A stretch of DNA of 64,000 bases from Bin55 sp009840545 (GCA_965208815.1 OZ242357.1:3224001-3288000), one strand, 5' to 3'. Positions 47,701 through 57,534 are shown, counted from the first letter of the stretch. The notes: generated by a model from the sequence alone, not told the origin. Numbers and translations: made by a program.

Positions 47701-47891
47701 AGTCCTGCGACAATCAATAATGCCGATCCGACGGCCCCAGATCGACTACGTACGTTGTCGTTTCTCTTGTCAGTAGCGGTCATTGATTGAGGCAGTTCCT
47801 GTCGCGACATGGACGGTTTCATATTGTATAGCGGGAACGGCTTGATCAATTGAGAAAACGAACGCGTTCTACTGCTCATGTGTCCATTCAT
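41763..47891 (-). CDS. Very large membrane-anchored subtilisin-like (S8) protease
   Basis: About 2,040 residues; the true start may be an internal ATG such as the one opening MTATDKRNDN, just before a transmembrane anchor (AVGSALLIVAGLVAVWLI, about residues 53-70). A propeptide-like region is followed by an S8 catalytic domain with Asp375 (AVMDTGLNTNH), His412 (QGHGSHVTGTV) and Ser594 (SGTSMSSPVVAG). Next is a KP-43-type beta-sandwich (RLDVVMTWDEPP, LNDLDLWIDYQ), then PPC-like repeats that begin PPNDDFANAITLDGETGD and share SVWYRWTAPEDG. A propeller-like region (LGRVSDGRRDASGN, SMDGALLVVSTDVG) and two similar C-terminal domains (ESKWQKRTNEEEDW, DSRWQQRDVG) complete the protein. It is probably an extracytoplasmic, cell-bound protease. 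Confidence 0.88.
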   Translation of the reverse strand: MNGHMSSRTRSFSQLIKPFPLYNMKPSMSRQELPQSMTATDKRNDNVRSRSGAVGSALLIVAGLVAVWLITQSDGPESSEFSDKISQLLIEEITNYSPKDSEPLVIGAPIGQKYSETGSVADESVTTLYLSPNYTTVAASIGMATESLSDSSAPSIPSKADSDSIDWLDADYGIDAIVAQAEQAGRKWTFGLGQIGHPMRLDAIREALTEFNVSVLGSSGNLIRLTLPGDRQKLEAIEKLNWVVGLGAQPPSLKVEPNLAKEARNSVASTRTPVFVTVMSSDREDTFRSELEKHGVVVGHFDREIRTFAAVIQHNQLHSVSQLDFVQAIEKIGVVTASHDTAVPAMGVDALRKVGNASGVYTGTSGLSTPIAVMDTGLNTNHIDISSMRKSICGANFIEGEDHDLWIDQQGHGSHVTGTVSGNGYFEPRFAGMAPGVEHIRFAKVLSTFGSGSTLGITRGMDFLAQPSSCPNEGWSSDEIKPLIVNMSLSGTSLRWDGKSTGPRKLDSITWSHRQLYVVSNSNSNIHGFSNYAAAKNSLAVGAAQDSGELASFSSLGPTADGRLLPSIVGTGFHVYSAEGDGNYDTYVRLSGTSMSSPVVAGVAALLMDAAPEHREQPALVRARLMASAIKPDAWFQSEDVFPRDNTNGPGSIQAQYGMGLVSARTSILNNDSADGWEGSGATVTMEDDTYAYQDVEVPEGASRLDVVMTWDEPPADTIASSVLNDLDLWIDYQADCGSVSCGEYSSESKIDNVEWVIVRNPEPGTYRVKIAAHRVYTEAPRAAVAWNIIRGDSTPQLSVTAEKEVYEVESGESHDHEVELTVSTNAYVAAGTRLHIDCRNMDDEPCESIGYMTSTSRHLQGTFAGLSSREDGVGIKFEGQRSIALGEVAQGEEQRVLLRLASLSEEPIQIFLTATAWNAEAANTSIVFKESDADVDTEDVPQPPLNDSFESATSLDEPMGAIEIDTLLTSSESGESIQRSQGQRPARSVWFEWTAETSGLATFLAAPRGSLPDWYVIDSYPSIDVFQSTDNCCGIARVKRLSSAKWSVQFFAEENREYRVRVSNAHKSIPMTLNWHTGERPPNDDFANAITLDGETGDVSGHNLGATIEPGETYGQLAASVWYRWTAPEDGRWEFQALDAQVIHVLVFSGNSVSDLRMVSGIAPPGQPVSVAASAGETYHIMIASPDAYSGGWKFDELKWEKTDDSSNGQDLFGDRSSLQSRESGSAQVSTSSSYGVEPHEPLSTGIQTGWRKWNAPSDGKFTWYWQRSDFLIGAYTGDSLEELQEVSTDMNTSGSREFVFDATQDEEYVFSVGRKPRDSVGYSYSRYNSGGTLFWGRTPENDLVTDGTRISDVTGQIKGSGQFATTESDGLLHLGHSSLWYTYEVPQTGWIRFWIDEANLGYILSAFKSAGEDGELEFVIASRSIGLQGEGVEIIVYAEEGSELHLRIGNASPHSASSFTMNWEPTDPPNWLRYLGRVSDGRRDASGNIVSMGEPAALEMSMDGALLVVSTDVGAISFTRARDTGELSFHQEIDDIEGNSYLLWDPYRERLYANNQDTWWTFTSESSDSMELDLEQVMYGVGPHDSVNYRGSPALFLGNSGDYLYKSMIETQAVYKFNSSGAIEYVDSLSPRSWAVYPSKEGSVWYRWRYGDIALMQRELGSGVYRQVSDSLDLSIWYDLLFASSEGDEFLYSADRNAWSETNFRVYSVDTEDFDVTEVASARINDLRLSECHIVLPRASSYAADVLCSTGAYVVEFVPDSNEIFVRDYFVNAGYSKKIRDRFGRLVPRYRVTNSDPVVASPDGRHIYASTFDHGILIFERIGNEITDLDSELSLRVRRLDLIRAADNTIQFATETVEDGCISTSEWTVDDVSYTLVDSRWQQRDVGSPWTDIDGTSEEGQLCSLASSESKEYRIVANITIAGETREYASNFFGSVIYSRLDSLTVAPGEVTLDVLTITECTTVQNMTLNGVKYTVKESKWQKRTNEEEDWSDIDSTKTTGELCPYDPEDFDQYRLVGEFVIDDETGHYSSNVMQEEEDS

Positions 47892-48649
47892 CCAACGGAC
47901 ACATGAGCAGTTTCAGGTAGTGTTGACCACCACTCCGTGTCTGCCCGCATTCAGTGGCTAAGCCGAATCGGTGACAGGTGGTTCAAGCTAGCCGGCTCCT
48001 TTCCGCTTCGTTCAACCAAATAGACCACTAGAAGGGGTGGCAGGGGCGCTGTACTGCCTCCGCCACCAGAAATAAGCGAGAGCTGACTGAGAGCTTGCAG
48101 TTAGGCAACAAGTGGTTGGACGCACTCGAGCGCTTGCCCGAATCACAGATGGTTATCGGCATGACAGACGACGAGTTAAAGTGACGGTACATTGGAGCAA
48201 GCTGAAAGCTACCTAGCAACCAATTTCTGTGCTAGCACGCTTTGCGAATTCCTAGAATCGCTAGAGAACCTGACTTTGGACAGTAGGAGACCACCAAAAG
48301 AAACAGACATTCCCACAGATTCTAGATGGACATTGATTGCCAGGCATCAACCGGATTGAGCCGGAGTCTAGTAGAACTGCTGACAGAACCGGCGGTATTG
48401 AAAAATTTGAGAATTACTGCCTCAAATATACAAGCCATCTGATCAGCGCAAAAGTGGCGGCAAAATCACCAACGAGTCCGAACAAGATAGTTAGAATCCT
48501 CCTTGGACTACGTTGAAAAACGAATGATGAGCCCTTGACATGGCAGAATCCCGATCCGTCGTCCATATCAAAGCCAAAATAGCTGGCCATTGCCGTTCAA
48601 ACGGGGAGGTACTATACCTGTTTATTTAAGGCAGTAATTCCCAAAAAAA
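47892..48649. other. Non-coding or decayed stretch
   Basis: Short frames only. One + segment around 48068-48183 reads RNKRELTESLQLGNKWLDAL and ends TDDELK before a stop; it lacks a start and a recognisable family. Confidence 0.35.
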
Positions 48650-49983
48650 CTACACAGAATCTCTTCGAGCCTCGAGCTGTCCCCGGACTTTATATGCTCT
48701 TTCTTCGGTGATGCTATAGCGAGCTATCAAAACGATCGCCAATAGCGACAGTACTACGGGAACCACTACGTCGTAGATCCGCATCAGTAATAGCGTCTGT
48801 TGAGTTTGATTTCATTCCAGTGCGACATCAAACCCTGTTGCGTTGAGTAGGTAGCCACTTCTAAACAACGCTGCAGCCATGCCCAGCTTGACCATGAACC
48901 AGAAAATCGAACCGTACATGCCTTCGCGTCGCTTTCCGGTGTCAAGTTCATCCGCATCACAGACGTCTGCAATCATCGATGCCATCAGTGTGAAGAGTGA
49001 GCCCAGACCAAAAGCAATCAGTGGAGCACAAATCACCTGGAGCCCCGGATACTCTGGGTTGTAGCAAATCCACTTGAACCCGTAACCTATGGCCGATTCG
49101 GTTATGCAAATGCCAAAAGTCTTTCGCTTACCAATGCGAGAACCCAAATAGGTCGTAAGCGCAATTACAAGAAATGTCGAGCAAGAGGATATGACGCCGA
49201 AAATCAATATCAGATTTGCTGCTGCATCCGTGTCGCCTGCGTATAGGTAGAACACAGTGACGTAGCACTGAAAAGACGCAATTAGCTGAAACCCGTTGAA
49301 TACCAGGAATGTGGCTCCGGCGAACATCAGGAATTCACGATTGGCAAGCGTTGTTCCAAAGCCTTTCAGAAATCCTGAAACTTGTGCGCCAAATGAAACG
49401 GAACTCTCGGCATCTGGTGTTCCACCGGGGCCTCTTGCGCCAAATCGTTCCTTAATAGCCAATGCGGGGACAATTCCAAACACAACGCAGCCAACCGCAA
49501 CCACTATCGCCAGAATCGCCGCTCCGTTGGCTAATCCCCCGAATTGATTGAATTCCATGAACTTCAAGAAAGCGGGCGAGATGACATAGGCCAATTGACC
49601 AATGATGTTCTGCACGACCATCAGGCGAGTACGTTCGTGGTAGTCGGGCGTCAGTTCATATCCAAGCGCAATCCACGGTGTTGCAAACACTGTGTATGCA
49701 AAGTAGAAGAAAAGAGAAACGACAAGGAAGGAGCTAAAGTAGAAACTTCCGGATCGGCCCTCTGGCATTTGCCATAGCACGATGAAGAGAATTCCGGCAG
49801 CAATGACTCCGCTAATCCTGTAGGGTCGACGACGCCCTCAGTGCGATCTCGTGTTATCCGACACGTATCCCATGATGGGACCGGTCCAAGGATCCATTAG
49901 ACGAGGAATTCCACTCAGACAACTCACAAGAGCGGGACTCAATCCAAATGCAAGGTTGAGCACCACCATCATGCTTCCGCTGT
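48650..49983 (-). pseudogene. Decayed paralogue of the GPH sugar symporter
   Basis: The product is close to the intact symporter at 8436-9869 over nearly its whole length (AYTVFATPWIALGYELTPDY, GDTDAAANLILIFGVISS, GIVPALAIKERFG). Two in-frame TGA codons break it: at 49838-49840, replacing the Trp of SRWGRRRPY, and at 48812-48814, replacing a Gly after DVALE. The frame is otherwise open. The first about 30 residues are missing; homology starts at SGSMMVVLNLAFG near 49983, where the sequence switches abruptly to a haloperoxidase gene on the other strand. Confidence 0.85.
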
Positions 49984-49984
49984 C

Positions 49985-51746
49985 ATGTACGACGTATGGA
50001 CATCCTTTGTGGATCTGGAAGAGACCTGGCTTCTCGGAGCAAGCCAAGGGGGACCGTCCTGCGAATGGGAATCGCAAGATGATGATTTGAGCAAGGGAGA
50101 ACTCAGGTCAATGCGCGAAGAATCGATGAGCTTTGCCGCGTATCGATTTATCATTGGCAGATTCCACGAATCCATCAGAGCCGCTCAGACTCTGAGAGAC
50201 GCCTCGACTCTCATGAGTTTTCTGGATTACGACGAAGACAACATTTCAATTGATTGGGGAAATGGTTCCACAGCAGAACTTGGCAACTATATCGCCGACA
50301 GCTACATTAGATTTGGAGGATCAGATGGGGCAAATGAAGAGAACGACTATGGGAATACCGCCTACGAGCCTGTAAGTCCTACCTTGCAGCCTGAGCTTCC
50401 AGGTAACTCCGATATTGTTGATCTAAACCGATGTCAGCCGTTGTGATTTAAGGAATTCATAGATCAAGCTGGAAATCGGAGTACAGAAGAGCCAGATTTT
50501 CTAAGTCCGGAGTGGGGATCTGTTGTCTCATTCGCTCTCTCGGAAGAGAATTTGACCAAATACGACCGAGACGATTTCGAGTACTGGGTATTCCACGATC
50601 CCTATTCTCCTCCTAAGATTGACGGTCTGTTCTCGGACGAATACAAATGGGGATTTCGCTAGTTTCGACCTGGTCGGCCCACCTCGACCGAAGCGACGAA
50701 GTAATGATCGACATTTCACCGGCGGCCCTGGGCAATATCCAAGACTACCCCATTAGCTTAGAGTACGACACATACGACCAGTTTTACGACCTTTTGGAGG
50801 GTGGAGATCCCAGTCAGGGTTACACGTCCAATCCAGTTAGGCGAACCTTACGAGCAGCAAATTGTTCCTCGAGGGGATTACACTCGTGTGTTGGCAGAAT
50901 TCTGGGCAGACGGGTCGGATTCAGAAACTCCTCCCGGACATTGGTTCGTGATACTAAATGAAGTTAATGATCATCCTTTGCTTGAACGACGTATGGAAGG
51001 TTTGGGGTCCGAGCTTGATATGCTGGAGTGGGATGCAAAGGTGTATTTTGCGCTCGGCGGAGCCATGCATGACGCTGCAATAACAGCTTGGGAGATCAAA
51101 GGCTAGTACGACTACCTTCGTCCTATTTCTGCTATCAGGGCAATGGCTGATCGTGGGCAAAGTAGCGAGGGCGAATTGGCTTTATGTCACATCGGTGGTA
51201 TGACGGTCTAGTCGAACTGGTAGAAGAAGGCGTTGACTTGGCAGGTGAAAATAACGAACACGTTGGAAAGATCAAGGTATACGGCCGGAGAGGTCCCGAT
51301 TACATTGAAGATCCAGAAGTAGACGTCGCAGGAGTGGGGTGGGTACTTGCGGAGCATTGGTGGCCGTATCAGCGACCGACCTTTGTAATTCCACCGTTCG
51401 CAGGATTCGTTTCTGGTCATTCAATATACTCACGAAGAGTTGCGGAAGTACTCACTACTGTCACTGGCAGTCCTAATTTTCCAGGCAGTATGAGTCAGTT
51501 CGAAATTTCGGCCAACGAATTCCTTGTTATTGAAGATGGGCCGACAGTAGACATGGTCTTACAGTGGCTACTTACTACGATGCTGCTGATCAGTGCAGTC
51601 TGTCTCGTATTTGGGGACGTATCTATCCTCCAGCTGACGATATTCCAGGAAGACGAATCGGGATTGATGTTGGCAAAGATGCCTTTGAGTTTGCCCGGCG
51701 TTACTCTGAGGGAAAAGCAAGAACTGCAGACTGGCTTCGGGTCTAA
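49985..51746 (+). pseudogene. Decayed vanadium-dependent haloperoxidase (PAP2-type)
   Basis: Consecutive pieces in different frames spell a vanadium haloperoxidase-like protein: MYDVWTSFVDLEETWLLGAS and SFAAYRFIIGRFHES; VSTWSAHLDRSDEVMIDISP; IVPRGDYTRVLAEFWADGSD and YFALGGAMHDAAITAWEIKG; YDYLRPISAIRAMADRGQSS; HWWPYQRPTFVIPPFAGFVS with GHSIYSR; SLSRIWGRIYPPADDIPGRR. Damage includes TGA at 50444-50446, TAG at 51104-51106 (replacing a Trp) and frameshifts near 50658, 50840, 51185 and 51560. In the last motif, where the family has a catalytic His (SRxxGxIH), Tyr is present. The 5' end is missing at the junction with the symporter pseudogene. Confidence 0.78.
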
Positions 51747-51783
51747 AGCCTACACGTCACTTTGCGCACGGATTTTGGGCTGA

Positions 51784-52900
51784 TCAATCCAGAAAGTCAT
51801 TCCAAAATCGAAGATCGACTGTACAAGTATCTCACGAAGAACAATTCAGCAAGAACTGATTCTCTCACTGACTTTTTTAGTGATTGCTAGCAGGATTTAA
51901 GTAGCCTCAATTACGGTTTAAAGTGGGATGTTCTCCAAACAACGCAATTGTTGACGGAACGTCGGAGTAGTTGCAGCCATCACCAAAGCTCTTCGCCGTC
52001 CGGAAGCTCCAGAAACAGAGGCCAGGATGTTCCACGCGGCCACACTCCGCCTGCCAGCTCTATAGAAATCGGGAATTCTCGTGTCGTATGGATGGGGAAA
52101 TTTCAATGTCGCCTGAGACCGTTTTGATACTGGTAGACACTGCACGCCTGCGACGTATTTGGTGTGGGGTCTCGGAGCAACGCCTTGGTTTTGTAAGACA
52201 GCATTTGCTCCAGAAATCGCCAAATCTAACTCAGGATGATTCGATACAGTTCGGACTTTGCTTCGACGCTCGTCGGTCGCTTCGTTCCAGTTAGAAGTCA
52301 TCGCCTTTGCGTTCAGATCCTCAATCCCGTCCCCGACGATGACAGAAGTGGAGCACTTTTTTCTTTAATTTGACACCTTAGGAACTCGTCCTCCCTTTTC
52401 CTCAAAGAGTCTCGTCCATCAGGGACTTCAGAGCGAACGGCACACGGGAGAATACTGAAATTCCTGCGGCTAGGGAATTTCGTCACGGCGTTTTGAACCG
52501 CATACCGAGACCTAGGAAAATGGCCAAGGGCTTTGACCTCTCGTGTTTGGCGAACCCCCAAAACCGGTCTTGCCCCTTGAGCGCTCCGCTCCAGATGAAG
52601 AGACGAGTTCCTGTCAGTCGCAACGGCATCCGGGACTTCTCGACTGCCCATAGTAGAAGTCTGTAGCGACATGTTTCTGTTTGCTGCATATGCCAAGGAA
52701 ATGTAGTCAAAACCCTCGAATTCAATGTCTGGCGAGGGAGGCATCTTTTCGAGCGTTCAGACGATTAATTTCTAGGCTTGTTAAGTATTGTTTTTAAGAT
52801 CCTCTTTTCACGAATAGGGAAGTCGAGATTTCTGTGCGCATTGTTCCAAACTGTTCGTTTTAGTCGCGCAAGTTGATCAAGGAACTGATGCGAAGGGAAT
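51784..52900. other. Degenerate region
   Basis: Two minus frames (51918-52301 and 52313-52744) are open but read like decayed or shadow sequence. Shifted readings give stretches such as IELAGGVWPRGTSWPLFLEL, which look protein-like but match nothing I know. No repeat or RNA gene is seen. Confidence 0.3.
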
Positions 52901-53246
52901 CTGTAGCCTATGTGTTTTCTATCTCACAGGGTTCTATGGCATAAATACTGGATACTGACTGAATTGCATCACCTCTACTTCTTCTCGGCAATATTCACTA
53001 TACGCAGAAATATTTGTTTTGTCTCCTTTGGCGTGGTGTCCATGTTGACGGATTCGCTCAGTTCTTTTCTCGTGGGTTACATCACGCCTCGGCTTTACTT
53101 TGGGCTCTCGTCTCGCCTACTTAATTGCATTGCTTCTGGGTTTGTTGTATCCTGTATCCAGCGGGGAGAATTGCCAGACACGCCAGCGAAAGATCCAATC
53201 CGAACAAAATTCCCCATTTTTTCCTATCGAAAACAGCACTACGAAA

Positions 53247-53924
53247 ATGTCAGACTTCCGAGGTACAGCAAATAGACGGAGGATGAAGCTCTCAGGAATA
53301 GTTGCCATAATCGCAGTAGTTGGATTGCTAACTTTTCTTGGATCCTGCTCACGACAGATTGTCGTGCCCACCGATCCAGCGACGGGTTGCGAGCATGTTC
53401 CGCTAGACGAAATTCTGCCTGGCATCGGAAGCGATCTCGTGGCAGTACGCAGCAGACGCGAACAGTATCGAAACGACAAGCGACTCGTCCCCGGACAGAG
53501 AGCGCACGATTTTACTCTCGACGATCTACAGGGAAATGAAGTGCAATTGTCCGATGTTCTCAACGAGAACGATACTGTACTAGTCGACTTTTGGGCAATT
53601 TCTTGTGCTCCGTGCATTGCAAGCTTTCCCAAGCTAAAGGAGTTACGCGCCAAATACAAGCAACAAGGGTTCGAAATCGTCTCCATATCCATTGACAGAA
53701 CGAGAGAAGATTGGACGAATGGATCCAAAGATCATGATTTGCCGTGGATCAATCTTGGCGAGCTAGAATTCTGGGACGGAGAAGTTGCGACTATGTATGG
53801 TGTTCATTTCATTCCGAAGAGCTACCTCATCGACAAGGAAGGCTGCATACTTCAAAAGGACCTTCCAACTGATTTGCTTGAGCAGGTGCTTGTCAGTCGG
53901 TACGGCGAGCTTTCTAGCATATAA
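53247..53924 (+). CDS. TlpA-like thioredoxin-fold lipoprotein
   Basis: A secreted or membrane-anchored thiol-disulfide protein. Start at ATG 53247, or ATG 53283 (MKLSGIVAIIAVVGLLTFLG), which gives a clean lipoprotein signal ending in LGSC with Cys22. The C-terminal thioredoxin domain reads PGQRAHDFTLDDLQGNEVQL, VLVDFWAISCAPCIASFPKL with the active CAPC (108-111 from the later start), then FEIVSISIDRTREDW and VHFIPKSYLIDKEG with the cis-Pro. TlpA/ResA-type proteins reduce extracytoplasmic disulfides, for example in cytochrome c maturation. It stands alone, flanked by degraded genes. Confidence 0.88.
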   Translation: MSDFRGTANRRRMKLSGIVAIIAVVGLLTFLGSCSRQIVVPTDPATGCEHVPLDEILPGIGSDLVAVRSRREQYRNDKRLVPGQRAHDFTLDDLQGNEVQLSDVLNENDTVLVDFWAISCAPCIASFPKLKELRAKYKQQGFEIVSISIDRTREDWTNGSKDHDLPWINLGELEFWDGEVATMYGVHFIPKSYLIDKEGCILQKDLPTDLLEQVLVSRYGELSSI

Positions 53925-54386
53925 CTCCGCTAGACAATCCGTTTTTCACTGCTAGAGCGTCGAATCTATGTCTCTGCAGACTGTTCCATATAACGTGATT
54001 GCGCTAAAGTCGCGGAGATCTTGATTACTAGATAATTATGAGATGTAGCTAGCTCAACAAGTGCTTAGTAGGGGTCTAACGGAACGATCTTCTATGTATT
54101 GAACAGGAGAAGTCTATGACTATGACAATGACGCGAACTTCTCCTCGATCGGTTTCGCTCGAGGAGTGCTTGGCCGGCTTATGGATGAGCCCTCCTCGCG
54201 TTCGCGCGATTCTGTCGTATTTGGGAGCATCGGCCGTATCGAGGTTGGTTCCTTCGACGGTGTGCTCTTCCAAGAAGCTGACTGCATCCATGTTCTTCAC
54301 AGCCTAGTTGGAAATATCTCATCTTTCGGCGCTGAAATATGACCTGTCTGCGCTTCGTGCAAACGAAACTGAAGGCATCAAGCCTA

Positions 54387-54851
54387 TTATTCCGACTTTT
54401 CTAGCTTCAGTTGGTTCAAGTTCTCATTCCGTCTACGGTCGTAGTAATCGTTCAACTCCCTCTTCCTCCATGACTTCAGGTCTTCCGAAAAAGCCTCGCA
54501 CTTTCCAATTGGTTCATCATCAACTTCAAAAAACTCAATCCACTCAATGGCAATTTCAAGAGCGTTTGTATACCCAATATACTGATCTTCATCTGCAGAA
54601 GACAAGTACTGTGCCCACACCTTTAATATCTCTTTCTGGGTTCTATCGCAAGCCTTCTGAAACTCAGCCTTGGTGAGAATGTCAGAACTGGAAGCAAGCG
54701 CGTGCAGTAACGCAGAGGTCGCAAAACCATAGCGAAACGAATTCTTTGCTGTTTCGTCAATGTCGTGGAAATCAAAAGTACTTTCCTTTTCAGAACCCGT
54801 TGCGAACAATATGCAACACACAATCACCAGACAGGCCTTATTCGGTTTCAT
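54387..54851 (-). CDS. Small exported protein of unknown function (154 aa)
   Basis: ATG 54851. The N-terminus is a signal peptide (MKPNKACLVIVCCILFATGS) and the mature part is helical and charged (SDILTKAEFQKACDRTQKEI, NALEIAIEWIEFFEVDDEPI, KSWRKRELNDYYDRRRNENL). No family recognised. Short frames upstream on the same strand (54076-54300) are not convincing. Confidence 0.6.
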   Translation of the reverse strand: MKPNKACLVIVCCILFATGSEKESTFDFHDIDETAKNSFRYGFATSALLHALASSSDILTKAEFQKACDRTQKEILKVWAQYLSSADEDQYIGYTNALEIAIEWIEFFEVDDEPIGKCEAFSEDLKSWRKRELNDYYDRRRNENLNQLKLEKSE

Positions 54852-54869
54852 CAAATTCTCTACTCCGTG

Positions 54870-55200
54870 CTAAAAAAATTTTGACTCTTTAGTTACTCGA
54901 AGGAATTGCTGTTGATCATTGCAATTTGCAGTCCTTGAACGTCCATCGAATCAGCCGTGGATCGTTACAGCAAGCGACCCTGGTTTCTGCCGATGACTTC
55001 CGCCTCGTGGGCCCAGTCCATACACTTCACGATCTCGTGCAGTGTCTCTATGTACAAGTTGTTGGTGACCACTCAAATACAACACAACGTCGAATACCTA
55101 ATTGAAAAAAGAGTAAGCCAGTTTCTTGACATTGACAATGACAGGTTTGTTTACGCCTTTCGGGGACGCCGTCCGTGGAGACGTTTTAGCGACGCCTGTC
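54870..55200. other. Region before the truncated IS3-type copy
   Basis: A short + frame starting at 54957 reads VDRYSKRPWFLPM, faintly like an integrase core, but it loses any similarity at once. Nothing else is visible. Confidence 0.3.
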
Positions 55201-55846
55201 TGTGTTGCTCAAAAATAGTGGGAATCAAAACGAGGTATTTTAGTATAGATTCCACTAGGAGCACACAATCATGTCCAAACGAGTCGCCTTGACGGCGGAG
55301 GAGCGAGGAGAGCTGGTTCTTCGTCTGCTTCGGAAGGAAGCCACGGCATCGGATCTTGCCCGCGAGGCGTCGATTTCGGAGCCCACTCTGTACCAGTGGC
55401 GCGACGCCTTTCTTCGCGCGGGATTCGCCGGTTTGAACGGACGTTCCGACCGCGACTCGGAGAGGCGACGGCACGCTCGGGAGCTGGCGCAGCGGACCAG
55501 GTGATCGGCGAGATGACCGTGGCCCTGAAAGTGCTAAAAAAAAACTTGGGGGTCTCCGAGTGACGCAGGAGCTTCGCGATCGGGTTCGCCGGGAGATCGA
55601 GGCCTGGAACGGAAAGCTGCGTCTGACCCGTCTGCTGACCCATCTGGGAGTGTCGACATCGACGTGGTACCGACTTCCGAAGGGAGGCTCGGAACCTCGG
55701 GGACGACCTCGGGATCCCCTCGATCCCGTCCGCGTCGAGGCGGTTCGGGACCTCTGCCGGCGCTATCCTTTCTGGGGCTACAAGCGCATCGCGGTGGTGG
55801 CCAGGAGGGTCGTGGGCCCGGGATACTCCGACCGCCTGACGTACCG
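55201..55846 (+). mobile_element. Truncated IS3-type element, copy D
   Basis: The left 646 bases of the same element as copies A to C, starting TGTGTTGCTC. It is more diverged than the others and lacks one G in OrfA near 55496, so that OrfA ends early at ELAQRTR. Similarity to the element stops within OrfB after GACGTACCG and changes abruptly to an FG-GAP gene. No right end and no target duplication remain, so it is an old, deleted copy. Confidence 0.85.
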
Positions 55847-57534
55847 GAAGACGAGGACAACGACGGCCTCGGCGACAATCTGGGAATCGCAGGAATCGCC
55901 ATCCACCGAGTCGAGTCGGACTGGGTTGACTTTGACTACTTCTTCGGTCTCCAGGAGACCGCGGCACACCATCTTTGGGACTTCGACTCGACGGGCGGTA
56001 CAAAGCTGCTAATCCAGGGAGGCAGCCCCGGTGATCCAAGGGGTGCGATCCATCTGCTCTCAAGCACGGACCTGGGCCAGCTCGATGCGTTGGACCACCA
56101 GTCGAACCAGTCAATCCGGATTGACGAAACCGCAAGCGGTTCCCAAAGCTGGGAGTTTCACGGGCCGCGATCCCCCGACTTGCTCTACGAAAACCTCGGT
56201 GCTGTGACGGACATCGACGGAGACTCGATCGGCGATCTGGTCATCACCAGTCCATTCGAGGAGTTTGATCGGGGTGCCGTGTTTATCGTCCATGGCAGCC
56301 AACTCGCAGGCGCGGATGCAATCGATGGATCGGTGGACGGGAAAGTCAACCACACGCAGTGCTCGTTTGTCGGCACTTGCGTTGCGATCTTCAATTCAAG
56401 CAACAGCTACTTCGGCTGGAGTACGACCTCTCTGAATGGATTGTTCGGCGAGGACACCACCGTGCTGGCCGTGACAAGCTATTTTTCATCCGAAAGGCCG
56501 GAATAGGATTCGATTGGCATGCCGGTAGTGCACCTGTTTTCCAATACGGCTCTTTCGAAGGAGGTGGAGGACTTGCAGAACGGAGACCTGGAGCTGGATC
56601 GACTGCTGGAGCGAGAAGGAACGTTTCAGATCTACTCGGAGTCTTCCGATGATTTTGCGTCTCCATCTGCTGTCACGGTGCATCAAGTGTCCGACTACGA
56701 CAACGATGAAGCGGAAGACCTGATTGTCGCGCTACCCATCAGCAATGCGACCTATTTCCTGGCGTCAGGCGATATCGTGGAATCGGATTTGGACGATGGA
56801 CAAGAAGATGGACTGATTGACATGATGAACATTCTGAATCGGCCGAATAGCTACAGATTGGACGGTTTCACTCCCACGCTGTCGTCCTCCCGGACAACAT
56901 CGTGGGAAGCAATTCCAGCGCGTCTCAATATGTGTCTTTTAGCAGAGGTGGAGAACACTACCTGCTGGACATATCGGAACTCGAAAAGCATGTGGATTCG
57001 GGCGACGACGCGGACGACGAAGCGAATGGAATCATCACGGGAATCAAAACATCGGACACCAACACATGGATGCTTCAAGGTATATCGGATCTAGAGGTAT
57101 GCAACAGCGGTATTGACCATCCCGACACCCGTGTCGTTGGACATTCGAGCTCTTTCAGCGAGCGTAGTTTCTACTTGTTCACGTTAAGCCAAATGCGCGA
57201 TTGGCAGGAAGAATCAGGAGTCTCGACCAACTTTTTGGATGTCCCCGAGGCGTTTTCAAGCGGTACATCGGGATTTTGGTCCATTGGCCTCGGTAGTCTT
57301 AACGACGACCTGGATAGCCTGCAAGTTTCCTGCGTGGGTGATTGGGACAATGATGGTGTAGAAGATTTGGCAGTTTCGATATTGCAGGCACGTTACAGCT
57401 TTCTCGGATCGAGAGCGAAAGCAACGGTATTCCTTCTCATGATTGGAGATCTACCAGCATTGGATGGTCTCGACGGCACTGTGGACAATGAAGTCGATCT
57501 CTCGCTTCTTTGGCGCAAGCCAACAGACGATTAG
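55847..57534 (+). pseudogene. FG-GAP/integrin-alpha-like repeat protein, 5'-truncated
   Basis: The 5' end has been replaced by the IS fragment; the open frame starts inside the element and enters this gene as PEDEDNDGLGDNLGIAGIAI. Calcium-binding FG-GAP-type motifs recur: TDIDGDSIGDLVITSPFEEF, DYDNDEAEDLIVALPI, GDWDNDGVEDLAVSI. An in-frame TAG at 56504-56506 (after SYFSSERPE) and a frameshift near 56880 break it; the protein continues as IVGSNSSASQYVSFSRGGEH and ends LLWRKPTDD. The original was probably an exported beta-propeller protein. Confidence 0.75.

Noticed and set aside
54957..55200. Integrase-like frame beginning VDRYSKRPWFLPM
   Set aside because: The similarity covers about a dozen residues and no second catalytic motif follows in any frame.
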